A DNA stretch of 64,000 bases, taken from an uncultured Acidimicrobiales bacterium. GTDB taxonomy: Bacteria > Actinomycetota > Acidimicrobiia > Acidimicrobiales > SZUA-35. The DNA is taken from NCBI GenBank assembly GCA_937976305.1, contig CALJSB010000016.1, forward strand, positions 1 through 64,000, in the 5' to 3' direction. The position numbers were made by a program, and so were the translations under genes. Below the pieces are notes generated by a model. That model saw only the letters and a program-made list of their open reading frames with translations, was not told the origin of the DNA and searched no databases. The stretch's first letter is position 1, and each line of letters opens with the position of its first letter. Shown piece after piece: positions 23,893-33,035 of the stretch.

Positions 23893-24981
23893 TGGCAGGG
23901 GCGAGGGGTCGCTCTGGTTCGTGAGGGCTGCCAGCATCGCGGCTCGCCCGTCATCGTTCTGCGCCTGCACCACGTAGAACATTGCTTCGCGAGCCAGCCG
24001 CTGCGCCGGGTTTTCGAGTTCAGCCGCCCGTCCACCGCCGAGCGACAGCAACGCCGTTGTGAGCTGTTGCGCTTTCAACACCACAGCAGCACGAACCGCA
24101 GCGACACGCTCGAGTTCGGCTGAGCGATTGTCGACGAGAGCGCATTGACGCTCGGCCTCGTCACTGACCGCAGCCCAGTCGGCGTCAAAGGCTTCCCCCA
24201 CCTCGGGACTCTGCTCGTAGAGCAGGGCCAGAGCTCGATCGCCAATCCCCAACGCCAACGGACTGGGGCGAACAGCGAGAAAACGGTCCCGAGCTCGCCA
24301 CTCATCCAACGGTGCAACAGAAAGAACCGCATCGGGGCCGACGATCACGTCGTCGAATTGCATCCGGACGGTGCCCGTTCCCTTGAACACCATGAGTTCG
24401 AGGGGGTCTGGGCAGGTCAGCCCCGGTGTCTCGGTGTCGAGCAGTGCCCACACCAAGCGTCCGTCATCTGACGTTGCGGCGACCGAGTAGACAGCCGCCG
24501 TGCCCCAGGACGTTGCCCACGGAGCCACCCCGTTGAAGCGCCATGATCCGTTGCCCTGGTCGACAGCAGACACAACCGGCTGCTTCGCTCGGCGCACGTG
24601 GGCGTAGGCAGTTCCCGCAAGGGCGCCAGCGATCAACTCGTTGAGCCAACGCTCTCTTACTGCAGCGTTGTCCGTCGCAACGAGCGCGCCGACAGCACCA
24701 TGATGCTGGGCAAACATGAACGCCGTCGCCCCGCACGCACCGCTCAGTATCCGTAAGACCATGCGAGCGGTTGGACCATCAAGCCCAAGTCCACCAGCGC
24801 CCGACGGCGCCGCCATGCCAAACAGTCCCAGGGTGCGCAGCACATCGAGGCGCGACGCCGGAATCTTGTCCGTGCGATCCATCTCGGTGGCCGATGGCCA
24901 CCATGTTGCTTCGACCTCGGATCGAAGCTGGCTCAGCAAGGCGTCAGCCGGACGAGACTTCTCTGGCCGCACTTCGCTCAT
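23890..24981 (-). CDS. Acyl-CoA dehydrogenase family protein
   Basis: 363 aa from ATG 24981 (MSEVRPEKSRPADALLSQLR). N-terminal helices (IPASRLDVLRTLGLFGMAAP, SGAGGLGLDGPTARMVLRIL), the middle beta domain (WRFNGVAPWATSWGTAAVYS, VRMQFDDVIVGPDAVLSV) and the C-terminal helices (LALGIGDRALALLYEQ, AAVVLKAQQLTTALLSLGGG) match the ACAD fold. The GGxGL flavin-side loop is present; the catalytic Glu is not obvious, and the C-terminus is closer to hydroxylase-type (HpaB/DszC-like) members. It overlaps the preceding gene by 38 nt. Confidence 0.8.
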   Translation of the reverse strand: MSEVRPEKSRPADALLSQLRSEVEATWWPSATEMDRTDKIPASRLDVLRTLGLFGMAAPSGAGGLGLDGPTARMVLRILSGACGATAFMFAQHHGAVGALVATDNAAVRERWLNELIAGALAGTAYAHVRRAKQPVVSAVDQGNGSWRFNGVAPWATSWGTAAVYSVAATSDDGRLVWALLDTETPGLTCPDPLELMVFKGTGTVRMQFDDVIVGPDAVLSVAPLDEWRARDRFLAVRPSPLALGIGDRALALLYEQSPEVGEAFDADWAAVSDEAERQCALVDNRSAELERVAAVRAAVVLKAQQLTTALLSLGGGRAAELENPAQRLAREAMFYVVQAQNDDGRAAMLAALTNQSDPSPLP

Positions 24982-25381
24982 CGTCTTGCTCTGTGAGGTC
25001 GACAACGGAGCCGTCATGGTCTGGAGCATGGTCGACACCCTCAGCAGCCGCCAACTCGGCCGCCTCGGCTTCTCGTGCGAGTTCGAGCTCGCGGGCTTCA
25101 ACGGCAGCCTTGAGGTCGCCGACCTCATTCATCAGCGCAAGGCCAAGCTTCGATCGCAGCAGATTCGCCTCAGCAACCAGAATTTCACGGTCCTTCTTGA
25201 GCGCGATGCGGTGCTCATCGAAACGGATCGCCTTCGCCCGGAGGGTGTCTGACTCCGACTTGAAGTGCTGGGCATCAGCACGCACGCGGGCGTGCCCAAG
25301 GCTGCACAAAGCCCACCCGATGAGCATCCCAACCGCTCCGGAAAATGCGACAACTGCTACGCTCGTCAACTCAAAGTTCAC
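24944..25381 (-). CDS. Membrane-anchored coiled-coil protein, 145 aa
   Basis: ATG 25381. One N-terminal membrane helix (SVAVVAFSGAVGMLIGWALC) is followed by a long heptad-rich helix (ESDTLRAKAIRFDEHRIALK, AANLLRSKLGLALMNEVGDL spaced within it, AREAEAAELAAAEG) and an acidic tail. No family recognised. Its 3' end overlaps the start of the acyl-CoA dehydrogenase gene by 38 nt in another frame, so the two are probably translated together. Confidence 0.75.
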   Translation of the reverse strand: MNFELTSVAVVAFSGAVGMLIGWALCSLGHARVRADAQHFKSESDTLRAKAIRFDEHRIALKKDREILVAEANLLRSKLGLALMNEVGDLKAAVEARELELAREAEAAELAAAEGVDHAPDHDGSVVDLTEQDDERSAAREVSSG

Positions 25382-25544
25382 CGTCAGAGCCTTCCTTGGA
25401 CATCGATCTCAAACGGTCGAACCGGCACATTCGAACGATTTGATTCGCGAATGGTAGGACAACGCTGATCGTTGTTCGCGTACCCTCGGCGGGGTGGTCG
25501 TGCCTCGACGCAAAGGCGTCAACCGCTCGATGTTCAGAAAGGGC

Positions 25545-25584
25545 GGGCGTGGATGAGGAGGGGCGACGCTCCGCACCCACGCCC
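25545..25584. repeat. Hairpin in a 286-bp intergenic region
   Basis: GGGCGTGG (25545-25552) pairs with CCACGCCC (25577-25584) around a 24-nt loop, between two divergent genes (25381 minus, 25668 plus). No gene or tRNA is seen in 25382-25667; the stretch presumably holds both promoters. Confidence 0.4.
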
Positions 25585-25667
25585 TAACGGTCGGAACTAG
25601 TCCCTCCCGTATGGCGGTGACCTTAACAAACATCAACAATGATCTTCCACCCCAATGATTGGTCCAC

Positions 25668-26660
25668 ATGAGCTCAGCCATGTACAGCAAGCAAGTCTCC
25701 GCAGTCGCCGATGGAGTGCTCGACGCGCTCATCGTGCCGAGCTTCACCAGGATCGGCCCCGCGATACGGTCTCGCCTGTTTGATTGGACCGAACCCGACG
25801 TCGCAGGGCGCAAGATTGCACTCACGGGCCCGACGAGCGGGCTCGGAAAGGCAGCAGCACTTCGGCTTGCCACCCTCGGCGCCGAACTGGTGTTGATCGC
25901 TCGCAACCCCACCAAGCTCGATGGCCTGTTGGCAGAGCTCGAGCCGCTCGGCGACGGTCCATTCACGTCGATCGAGATGGACCTTTCCGACTTCGATTCG
26001 GTGGCTACGGCGGCACGTCAACTTGCTGGGATGAGCCGTCTGGATGCGCTCGTGCACAACGGCGGGGCTCTTCACAACCAACGCCAAACCGTCGACGGCC
26101 CCCGTGGGACAGAACTCGAACTGACCCTCGCCACCCACGTCGTCGCACCGTTTGTTCTCACCGCCGCAGCCGTCCCCGCCCTCCAAAACGGAAACGACGC
26201 GCGGGTCATCACGATGTCGAGCGGCGGCATGTATGGCAAGGCGGTCGACCTCAGCGATCTGCAGACCGAATCTGGCTACACGGGGACGCTCGCCTACGCG
26301 AAGGCGAAGCGGATACAGGTTGACCTGACCGGACTCTGGGCCGAGCGCCTCCAGCCGGCTGGAATCAGCGCCCACGCAATGCATCCAGGGTGGGCCGCCA
26401 CTCCGGGAGTCACCGAGGCACTTCCGGGATTCGACAAAATCCTCGGGCCGCTCTTGCGGACACCCGATGAAGGAGCGGACACGCTCGTCTGGCTCTGCGG
26501 GGCATCGCCCGAAGAGATCGGCACTGACGGCTTCTGGCTCGATCGCCGCCGCCGACCTGACGCCTACCTGCCGCGCACTCGGACTTCGAAGCGCAAACAG
26601 GCCGAGCTGTGGGAGGCCATCAACGAACTCGCCGGGTCACCGCTCGATCCACTCAACTGA
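25668..26660 (+). CDS. Short-chain dehydrogenase/reductase (DHRS12-like)
   Basis: 330 aa from ATG 25668 (MSSAMYSKQVSAVADGVLDA); TTG 25659 is an alternative. Rossmann motif KIALTGPTSGLGKAAALRLA (TGxxxGxG), ALVHNGGALHN (NNAG position), MSSGGMY and YAKAKRIQ (catalytic Ser, Tyr, Lys as YxxxK), then HPGWAATPGV. The 35-residue N-terminal helix and C-terminal LDRRRRPDAYLPRT match the DHRS12-type group. The oxidised substrate is unknown, a lipid being plausible. It converges with the enoyl-CoA hydratase gene, overlapping by 8 bp. Confidence 0.9.
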   Translation: MSSAMYSKQVSAVADGVLDALIVPSFTRIGPAIRSRLFDWTEPDVAGRKIALTGPTSGLGKAAALRLATLGAELVLIARNPTKLDGLLAELEPLGDGPFTSIEMDLSDFDSVATAARQLAGMSRLDALVHNGGALHNQRQTVDGPRGTELELTLATHVVAPFVLTAAAVPALQNGNDARVITMSSGGMYGKAVDLSDLQTESGYTGTLAYAKAKRIQVDLTGLWAERLQPAGISAHAMHPGWAATPGVTEALPGFDKILGPLLRTPDEGADTLVWLCGASPEEIGTDGFWLDRRRRPDAYLPRTRTSKRKQAELWEAINELAGSPLDPLN

Positions 26661-27507
26661 ATTCTGGGTCGTCAACGAACGGGAAGAGATCCGGGGTATC
26701 GGTCGATGGCTTGAGCTTCCATTCGGGGTCTCGCTTCTCGAGAAAGCTCTCGACGCCCTCTTTCGCATCAGCCATGGCGCCGAGCGCTTGAATTGCTCGA
26801 GAATCCGCTCGATGCGCCTGCATCGGGTGATCGAACGTGAGACCACGCCACATCATCTGCCGGGTGAGCGCCGCTGACACCGGTGCCGCGTGGGTGGCAA
26901 TCTCGCTGGCAATTTCATGGGCTTTCGACAGCAGGTCATCGTGGGGCACCACTTGGACGAGGCCACCATCGCCTGCTTCTTGGGCGTCCATGACTCGACC
27001 TGCGTAGCACCACTCGAGCGCCTGGCTCACGCCGACCAGACGGGGCAAGAACCAGCTCGACGCCGCCTCAGGCACGATGCCCCGACGGCTGAAGACGAAG
27101 CCGATCCTGGCCTTGTCACTGGCCAATCGAATGTCCATCGGCAAGGTCATCGTGACGCCGACACCAACCGCCGGCCCATTGATCGCCGCAATGATCGGCG
27201 TCTTCGATTCGAAGATACGGAGCGTGAGCAAACCTCCCCCATCGCGATGCACCGAGTCGGACGAGCGACCCTCACCCGAGCTGTCAAACGTCGACCCGCC
27301 AGCGTCAAGGTCAGCACCAGCACAGAACCCTCGGCCCGCGCCGGTGACGACGATGGCCCTCACGTCATCGTCGGCATCGGTGTGATCGAGCATTGCGACC
27401 ATGTCGGCCAGCATCTGTCTGTTGAACGCGTTGAGCCGATCAGGCCGGTTGAGGGTGACCGTCGCAACGTGATCGCGCAGTTCGTACGTAATTGTCTCGA
27501 AGTCCAC
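26653..27507 (-). CDS. Enoyl-CoA hydratase/isomerase
   Basis: 284 aa from GTG 27507 (VDFETITYELRDHVATVTLN). Crotonase features: LNRPDRLNAFNRQML, AIVVTGAGRGFCAGADL (oxyanion-hole loop), PIIAAINGPAVGVGVTMTLP (second oxyanion loop), IGFVFSRRGIVPEAASSWFL carrying the Glu of the active site, and RLVGVSQALEWCYAGRVMDA. It would hydrate 2-enoyl-CoA in beta-oxidation. The 16-residue Ser/Gly insert after AGADL (GGSTFDSSGEGRSSDSVH) is longer than usual. The TauE-like gene starts 54 bp away on the other strand. Confidence 0.9.
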   Translation of the reverse strand: MDFETITYELRDHVATVTLNRPDRLNAFNRQMLADMVAMLDHTDADDDVRAIVVTGAGRGFCAGADLDAGGSTFDSSGEGRSSDSVHRDGGGLLTLRIFESKTPIIAAINGPAVGVGVTMTLPMDIRLASDKARIGFVFSRRGIVPEAASSWFLPRLVGVSQALEWCYAGRVMDAQEAGDGGLVQVVPHDDLLSKAHEIASEIATHAAPVSAALTRQMMWRGLTFDHPMQAHRADSRAIQALGAMADAKEGVESFLEKRDPEWKLKPSTDTPDLFPFVDDPEFS

Positions 27508-27560
27508 ACCCACGGTGTAGCGCTTGTCTGCCAACGGCACCACTTCGATAGGTTCGGCCC

Positions 27561-28277
27561 GTGCACGTTGTCGGCTTGGCCTTTGTCGCAGTGGCCGCCG
27601 CAATGTTTGTCGGCGCCATGATGCAGGGCGTCATCGGTTTCGGGATGGTCATCGTGTCGTTTCCGGTAATCGTGAGCATCGAACCGGAGTTGTTGCCGCA
27701 ATCAGCCCTCATTGGTGGCATCCCAATGGTCGGTTACATGGTGGTGAGGCACTGGGGTCTTGCTCGATGGAACGAAGTTGGATGGTTTACCGCTGGCAGG
27801 CCGTTCGGTTTCATCGGGGCAGTCGCGCTTCTGGCCGTTCTCGACACCCGTTCACTCACCCTCGCCGCCGGCACCGTTGTGCTCATCGGCATCGTGGTGA
27901 GCGTCTGGGCACCCCAGCTGCCGCGACGGCCCGACACGCTCGTGGGCGCTGGCTTCGTTTCCTCGCTGTTCGGTACCTCAGTAGCGATCGGAGGGCCACC
28001 ACTCGGCCTGCTCTATCAACGAGAGGCCGGGCCTCAGCTTCGGTCAACCGTCAGCGCCATCGTGTTGTTTGGCAACCCGATCAGCATTGCGGTGCTCGCT
28101 GCGTCAGGCAATATCGACATGGTCGACATCCGGACCGGGGCTGCGCTCGCGCCGTTCATCTTGGCCGGCAACGTGTCGGCCCGGTGGGTGATCCCACACT
28201 TCGATCAACGCTTGCGGGTGTGGATCTTGGCCGTCTGTGCCCTTGCCGCTGTTGGGGCGATGGCCCGAGCCCTCTAG
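27561..28277 (+). CDS. TSUP (TauE/SafE) family permease
   Basis: 238 aa from GTG 27561 (MHVVGLAFVAVAAAMFVGAM as translated). Seven to eight membrane helices with the duplicated TSUP signature: MMQGVIGFGMVIVSFPVIVS in the first half and GTSVAIGGPPLGLLYQREAG in the second. The family moves sulfite, sulfoacetate or related anions out of or into the cell. It is divergent from the enoyl-CoA hydratase and converges with the glutamate-synthase-like gene. Confidence 0.85.
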   Translation: MHVVGLAFVAVAAAMFVGAMMQGVIGFGMVIVSFPVIVSIEPELLPQSALIGGIPMVGYMVVRHWGLARWNEVGWFTAGRPFGFIGAVALLAVLDTRSLTLAAGTVVLIGIVVSVWAPQLPRRPDTLVGAGFVSSLFGTSVAIGGPPLGLLYQREAGPQLRSTVSAIVLFGNPISIAVLAASGNIDMVDIRTGAALAPFILAGNVSARWVIPHFDQRLRVWILAVCALAAVGAMARAL

Positions 28278-28301
28278 GTCAGTCCACAGGAGCCCGTTGA
28301 G

Positions 28302-29831
28302 CTACTGGCTGCCAGCGATCTGAGCCCGCAAGGCTGGCGAATTCGAATAATGCCATGCCGGGTCGTAGTGGAACCTGTCCCAGATCGCCGTCGTCGTGAC
28401 GCCCTGTTCGAGCAGTTCGATCGCATGTCCGGGCACGAGCCCCGGGTGGGCCACGCCGCACGCGTGGGACACACGCTTCATCTCGTAGCGAAGAGCGGCG
28501 ACGTAATTGGCCGTCCGGTCTGCCTTATCGGTCGGATCCAAACCGCGAATCAAGCGCTTGTTCTGCGTGGCGACACCAGTCGGACAGTGGCCAGAATGAC
28601 ACTTTTGAGCCTGGATACATCCGACGGCGAGCATTGCTTCACGAGCCACGTAGATGAGGTCACAGCCGAGAGCCATCGCCACCAGCGCTTCGCCTGGGAA
28701 CCCCAGCTTGCCGGCTCCGATCCACGTCACGTTGTGCTGAATGCCGTGTTGCGCGAAGACGGTGAACACCTCGGCGAAACCAGCTCGGAATGGCAGCGAC
28801 ACGTGATCGGAGAACACCAACGGGGCGGCACCGGTACCGCCTTCTCCACCGTCGATCGAAATGAAGTCAGGCCCCTTGCCCGAGGATTTCATGGCTTCGG
28901 CCAACTCGTTCCAAAAGTCGATCTGACCAACGGCCGCCTTGATCCCGACCGGCACTCCCGATGCGTCGGCGATGCGCTCAACAAAGTTGATCAAGCCACG
29001 GACATCTGAAAATTCCTTGTGGTACGCCGGGCTCTCGACGGTTTGGCCAATCGGCACACCCCGGGCCTCTGAGATCTCGGCCGTCACCTTGTCGCCCGGG
29101 AGAACCCCTCCGAGGCCGGGCTTTGCGCCCTGGCTCAGCTTGACCTCGATGGCCTTGACCGGAGCACCTTGCATCGATGCCAGCATGGCGTCCATCGAAA
29201 ATTGACCGTCCGGCCCGCGGGCTCCGAAGTATCCGGTCCCAAGCTGGAAGATCAGTTCGCCACCATGACGATGGTGCGCGCTGATGCCGCCCTCGCCCGT
29301 GTTGTGCAGGCAGCCCGAAGCTGCTGACCCTCGGTTGAGGGCTTGCACGGCCGGCCCCGAGAGGGAGCCGAAGCTCATGGCCGAGATGTTCACGATCGAC
29401 GCGGGACGAAATGCTCCGGGACGGTTGCGGAACTCCCCCATCACCTTGAGCGAGGCGAGCTCGTGACTGGCTGTGCCAGTTGCTCCCCCGGCGATCTCGC
29501 TCCCATCGCCCCGATACGGAAAGCCAGCCTGTCGGATCAGGACGTGTTGGGGCGAGTCGAGTTTTGAATCAGTACCAAACCCAAAGTACGGGTTCTGCTC
29601 CTTCGCAGAGGCGTACACCCAACGTCGCTGATCACGATTGAAGGGACGCTCTTCGTCGTTGTCGGTGACGATGTACTGACGCAGCTCAGGGCCGACGAAT
29701 TCGAGGGCGTAGCGCAGGTGGCCGATGATCGGAAAGTTGCGCAGAATGGCGTGCTTTTTCTGCGTCAAATCGTAAATGGTCACCAGGGCGAGGATGACGA
29801 CCACGATTCCGATGATGACGAGCCAGATCAT
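28302..29831 (-). CDS. Membrane-anchored FMN-binding glutamate synthase family protein
   Basis: 509 aa from ATG 29831 (MIWLVIIGIVVVILALVTIY, an N-terminal membrane helix). The body is the FMN-binding TIM barrel of the glutamate synthase large subunit: SIVNISAMSFGSLSGPAVQA, HNTGEGGISAHH, VEVKLSQGAKPGLGG region, DFISIDGGEGGTGAAPLVF, and the iron-sulfur Cys cluster CIQAQKCHSGHCPTGVATQ. The glutaminase domain is absent. Stand-alone members are redox enzymes of uncertain substrate, a C-C or imine oxidation being typical. Confidence 0.9.
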   Translation of the reverse strand: MIWLVIIGIVVVILALVTIYDLTQKKHAILRNFPIIGHLRYALEFVGPELRQYIVTDNDEERPFNRDQRRWVYASAKEQNPYFGFGTDSKLDSPQHVLIRQAGFPYRGDGSEIAGGATGTASHELASLKVMGEFRNRPGAFRPASIVNISAMSFGSLSGPAVQALNRGSAASGCLHNTGEGGISAHHRHGGELIFQLGTGYFGARGPDGQFSMDAMLASMQGAPVKAIEVKLSQGAKPGLGGVLPGDKVTAEISEARGVPIGQTVESPAYHKEFSDVRGLINFVERIADASGVPVGIKAAVGQIDFWNELAEAMKSSGKGPDFISIDGGEGGTGAAPLVFSDHVSLPFRAGFAEVFTVFAQHGIQHNVTWIGAGKLGFPGEALVAMALGCDLIYVAREAMLAVGCIQAQKCHSGHCPTGVATQNKRLIRGLDPTDKADRTANYVAALRYEMKRVSHACGVAHPGLVPGHAIELLEQGVTTTAIWDRFHYDPAWHYSNSPALRAQIAGSQ

Positions 29832-29972
29832 CACCCCATCTTGCCAGACCACCGATCGATCACTCGAAATGTCCGGTCAATCGAAGAACGACGAGCAAGA
29901 ACCCGAACCCAGTCCCCCAGGGACATCACAACCTGACTCAACCTTGTCCAATCAGAGGTCGATGTCTTCAAG

Positions 29973-32900
29973 ATGAAGTGGATAGACGAAACCGGCCCGC
30001 AGGGTGAGCAGAGTTCGTCGCAGCGCGTCCGTTTTGGTGGCTTTCTCGAACAGGACTCGATCCGAAACACCCTGTTCGCTGCCGTCGTCGCTCCTCTCGC
30101 GGCGCTTGCGATCGTTCTCGGCTTCTTGATCGCACCAAACGTCGGTTCGGTTCGGGAAGCTGGTCAGGTATCAGACGCCGCCGAGAACTTCATTGCACTC
30201 TCCCGCCTCCGTACCGCTCTCGAACTCGAGAAAGTCGACAGCATCGAGTTGGTGTCGATCGCGACCAGCGACTTTGCCGCCTCGAACCTGCTCGTGGACC
30301 GCATCGACCCTGCCGACGAGACAGAGCTTCAAGCCCGGTTTGAGCAATCGGTTCGGCGGACCGATGCCGCACTCAGTGACGCGTCGTCGTCTGGTCAGAT
30401 CACGGGCGAACTCCGCGAACGACAAGCACAGCTCGAGGCCATCCGAGATCGAACCGTTGAGTTGACCGTGACGCCTGCCGAGATCGATCTGTTCTACAGC
30501 CGGTTCGCAGAAGCTGCCGGCACGACAAAGGCCCAACCGAAAGCCGTTCTCACCGGCGCCTCGAATCCCGAGGTACGAGTTGCTGTCGCCAAACAACAGG
30601 CGCTTGCCGATGCGGCGGTTTCCACCGCAGCGCTCCGAAGCGATCTATCGATGGCGGTCGGATTCTTGGCCTCCAGCGTTCGCCTCGAATGGGATGCACT
30701 GCGCGATTCCACCAACACGGCGTTCCTGACGACGAGTCTCGTCGAACCCGGGGACGCAGGCCGGGAGCGATGGGATGCCGAAATCTCAGCTTTGCATTCC
30801 TCGTTCAACCCGATCATCGCCTGGACGGCCAGCCCGCCCTCGGTGTCCGGCGAAGAGATCGACGTTGCGATTGCGAACCTGGTCGAGGCCCGCGAGGCAA
30901 GCTACGACACGACCATCGTCGCAGCTGAACTCCTCGAGATGAGCCTCGAAGACATTGAGGTGTTGACAGAACAAGATCGTCGACACAGCTGGTCGAGAGT
31001 CGTCCTTTCCGTTGCGGCCCTGATGGTCACGCTTACGGTTGCCGTTCTCGTCGCCATCCGACTCAGCAAGTCCATCATCACCCCGCTCGAACACGTTGCT
31101 GGGGTCGCCCGTCGTGTCGGTGAGGGCAATCTCGACGTCGGGCTGGTCAAATCCGACGGCCCGGCCGAGGTCGCCGAGGTCTCTGTTGCTCTCAATTCAC
31201 TTGTCACCTCGCTCGATCTGATCAAGCAGCAAGCGGGCGCGTTCAGCCGAGGAGAACCAGACTCACCGGCCTTTGAGCGCAAGATCCCGGGTGATCTCGG
31301 TCGGTCGCTCGACTCATCCATTGGTGAATGGCGACGAGCGACCGCAGCAGCACAGCAAGCCAATGCCGTGACGACCGCGATCGATGAAGCTGCGAGCGAG
31401 GCACTGCTTCGCTGCGATGCAGACTGGCGAATCCTGAGCGCCAATCCTGCCGCCGCCTCGATGTTTGGCCGCAGCAGATCTCGCCTGCGGGGCGACCTCC
31501 TCACGAACTTGGTTGAGCCCGAAGAAGGGACGCTCGAGGAGGCCTTCAGTCGATCGAACCGGTTCAGCGGGCCGGCTGTCGCTCACGCTGTCGACGGCGA
31601 GATCAAGACGGCAGTGGTCGCAACTCGGGTGTCGACCGGCAACGAAGTCGTCCACGCGGTCTCGATCCGAGATGCGTCAGAACGTCAAGAGCTCTTGGAT
31701 CGCTTGAACACGTTCGTCCGCCAAGATCGACTCACGGGGCTTGCTTCGCGACACCGCCTCTTTGAGTTGCTGTCGAGCCGGCTCGACGACGGAGCCGTCG
31801 GCGTGGTTGTCATCGCTGTCGACCGATTCAAGGCCACGAACGACCTCCACGGTGAAGACATCGGCGACCAGGTCTTGGCAGAGATGGCCGATCGGCTTCG
31901 CAAGGTGGTTCGTGGGGATGACATCGTCGCCCGGACAGGTGGCGACGAGTTCGTGATCGTTCCGTCGATCGCTGGCAGCTCTCCCGATTCAGGACTCGGC
32001 TTGCACCAACTAACCAAGCGAGCGGAGTTGTTCCTGGCCGAGATCGAGCGGCCGTACCGAATTGATGGCTTAGGTGTTTGTCTCACAGCGTCGGTCGGAG
32101 TTGCGGTTAGCAACAACGAGGCAGATGCCCAACGAGTCGTGCAGGATGCGACGCTTGCCGTGCAGGAAGCCAAGAGCCGTGGCGGCGGACACGTGTTGGC
32201 CTACGACACCGAGCTCAAAAACGAGTTCGCTCAGCGCGTCGTCATTCGCAATGAGCTCGAGGAGGCAATTGCGCAGAATGAGCTCGAGCTCTGGTATCAA
32301 CCCGTCGTGGCGGCATCGGGCGGCGAACTCGTTGGAGTCGAAGCGCTTGTTCGCTGGCCAAAACCAGACGGCACGATGACAATGCCGGGCGACTTCATCC
32401 CCGTCGCCGAAGAGTCTGATCTCATCGTCCGCCTCGACGAGTGGGTCATCGATCAGGCGTGCCGCCAACTCTCCGAGTGGAGCGACGGCCCTCTTTCAAA
32501 CGCTCACATCGCCGTCAACATCTCCGGACGACACTTCGTCGACGGCGACCTCGCGGCGACCATCTTGGCCAGCACGACGCGTTGGGCCATCGACCCACAC
32601 CGTCTCGCGATCGAAGTCACCGAGTCGTACCTGGCCGACGACACCGCTGACGTGCGCGACACGCTGGACCGAGTTCACAAGCTCGGAGCCCGTTTGCTGA
32701 TCGACGACTTCGGCACCGGCTACTCCTCTCTTGCGTACCTACAGGACCTTCCCTTCGACGTTCTCAAGATCGACCGAGCGTTTGTGAACCGAATGGGGCA
32801 AAGCACGGCGAGTCGAGCCATCGTGCAGGCCCTCATCTCCCTGGCGAAGACTCTGGATCTGACCGTTCTGGCCGAGGGAATCGAGACGGCGGACCAAGCG

Positions 32901-33032
32901 ATCGAACTCGCCAAGATGGGCGTCGACCAGCTCCAGGGCTTCCACATCGCTCGCCCGATGCCGCCGACCCCCCTCAATTCGGGGTTTGCCGCTGAGTCAC
33001 TCAACCATTTCGAATTTTTGACCGATCCCTAA
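29973..33032 (+). CDS. Membrane GGDEF-EAL cyclic-di-GMP enzyme with NIT, HAMP and PAS domains
   Basis: 1019 aa from ATG 29973. Two membrane helices (about 27-50 and 342-369) bracket an extracellular helical region of NIT (nitrate/nitrite sensing) type (SRLRTALELEKVDSIELVSI). Then HAMP, PAS (about 463-560), GGDEF (about 583-743) and EAL (about 760-1010). The cyclase site TGGDEF is intact, with the RxxD inhibition site (RGDD) exactly 5 residues before it. The EAL site is intact too: EALVRW, AVNISGRHF, IEVTES, DDFGTGYSSL, LKIDRAF, AEGIETADQ, QGFHIARPM. It can both make and break c-di-GMP in principle. The next gene starts 3 nt later. Confidence 0.9.
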   Translation: MKWIDETGPQGEQSSSQRVRFGGFLEQDSIRNTLFAAVVAPLAALAIVLGFLIAPNVGSVREAGQVSDAAENFIALSRLRTALELEKVDSIELVSIATSDFAASNLLVDRIDPADETELQARFEQSVRRTDAALSDASSSGQITGELRERQAQLEAIRDRTVELTVTPAEIDLFYSRFAEAAGTTKAQPKAVLTGASNPEVRVAVAKQQALADAAVSTAALRSDLSMAVGFLASSVRLEWDALRDSTNTAFLTTSLVEPGDAGRERWDAEISALHSSFNPIIAWTASPPSVSGEEIDVAIANLVEAREASYDTTIVAAELLEMSLEDIEVLTEQDRRHSWSRVVLSVAALMVTLTVAVLVAIRLSKSIITPLEHVAGVARRVGEGNLDVGLVKSDGPAEVAEVSVALNSLVTSLDLIKQQAGAFSRGEPDSPAFERKIPGDLGRSLDSSIGEWRRATAAAQQANAVTTAIDEAASEALLRCDADWRILSANPAAASMFGRSRSRLRGDLLTNLVEPEEGTLEEAFSRSNRFSGPAVAHAVDGEIKTAVVATRVSTGNEVVHAVSIRDASERQELLDRLNTFVRQDRLTGLASRHRLFELLSSRLDDGAVGVVVIAVDRFKATNDLHGEDIGDQVLAEMADRLRKVVRGDDIVARTGGDEFVIVPSIAGSSPDSGLGLHQLTKRAELFLAEIERPYRIDGLGVCLTASVGVAVSNNEADAQRVVQDATLAVQEAKSRGGGHVLAYDTELKNEFAQRVVIRNELEEAIAQNELELWYQPVVAASGGELVGVEALVRWPKPDGTMTMPGDFIPVAEESDLIVRLDEWVIDQACRQLSEWSDGPLSNAHIAVNISGRHFVDGDLAATILASTTRWAIDPHRLAIEVTESYLADDTADVRDTLDRVHKLGARLLIDDFGTGYSSLAYLQDLPFDVLKIDRAFVNRMGQSTASRAIVQALISLAKTLDLTVLAEGIETADQAIELAKMGVDQLQGFHIARPMPPTPLNSGFAAESLNHFEFLTDP

Positions 33033-33035
33033 CGC

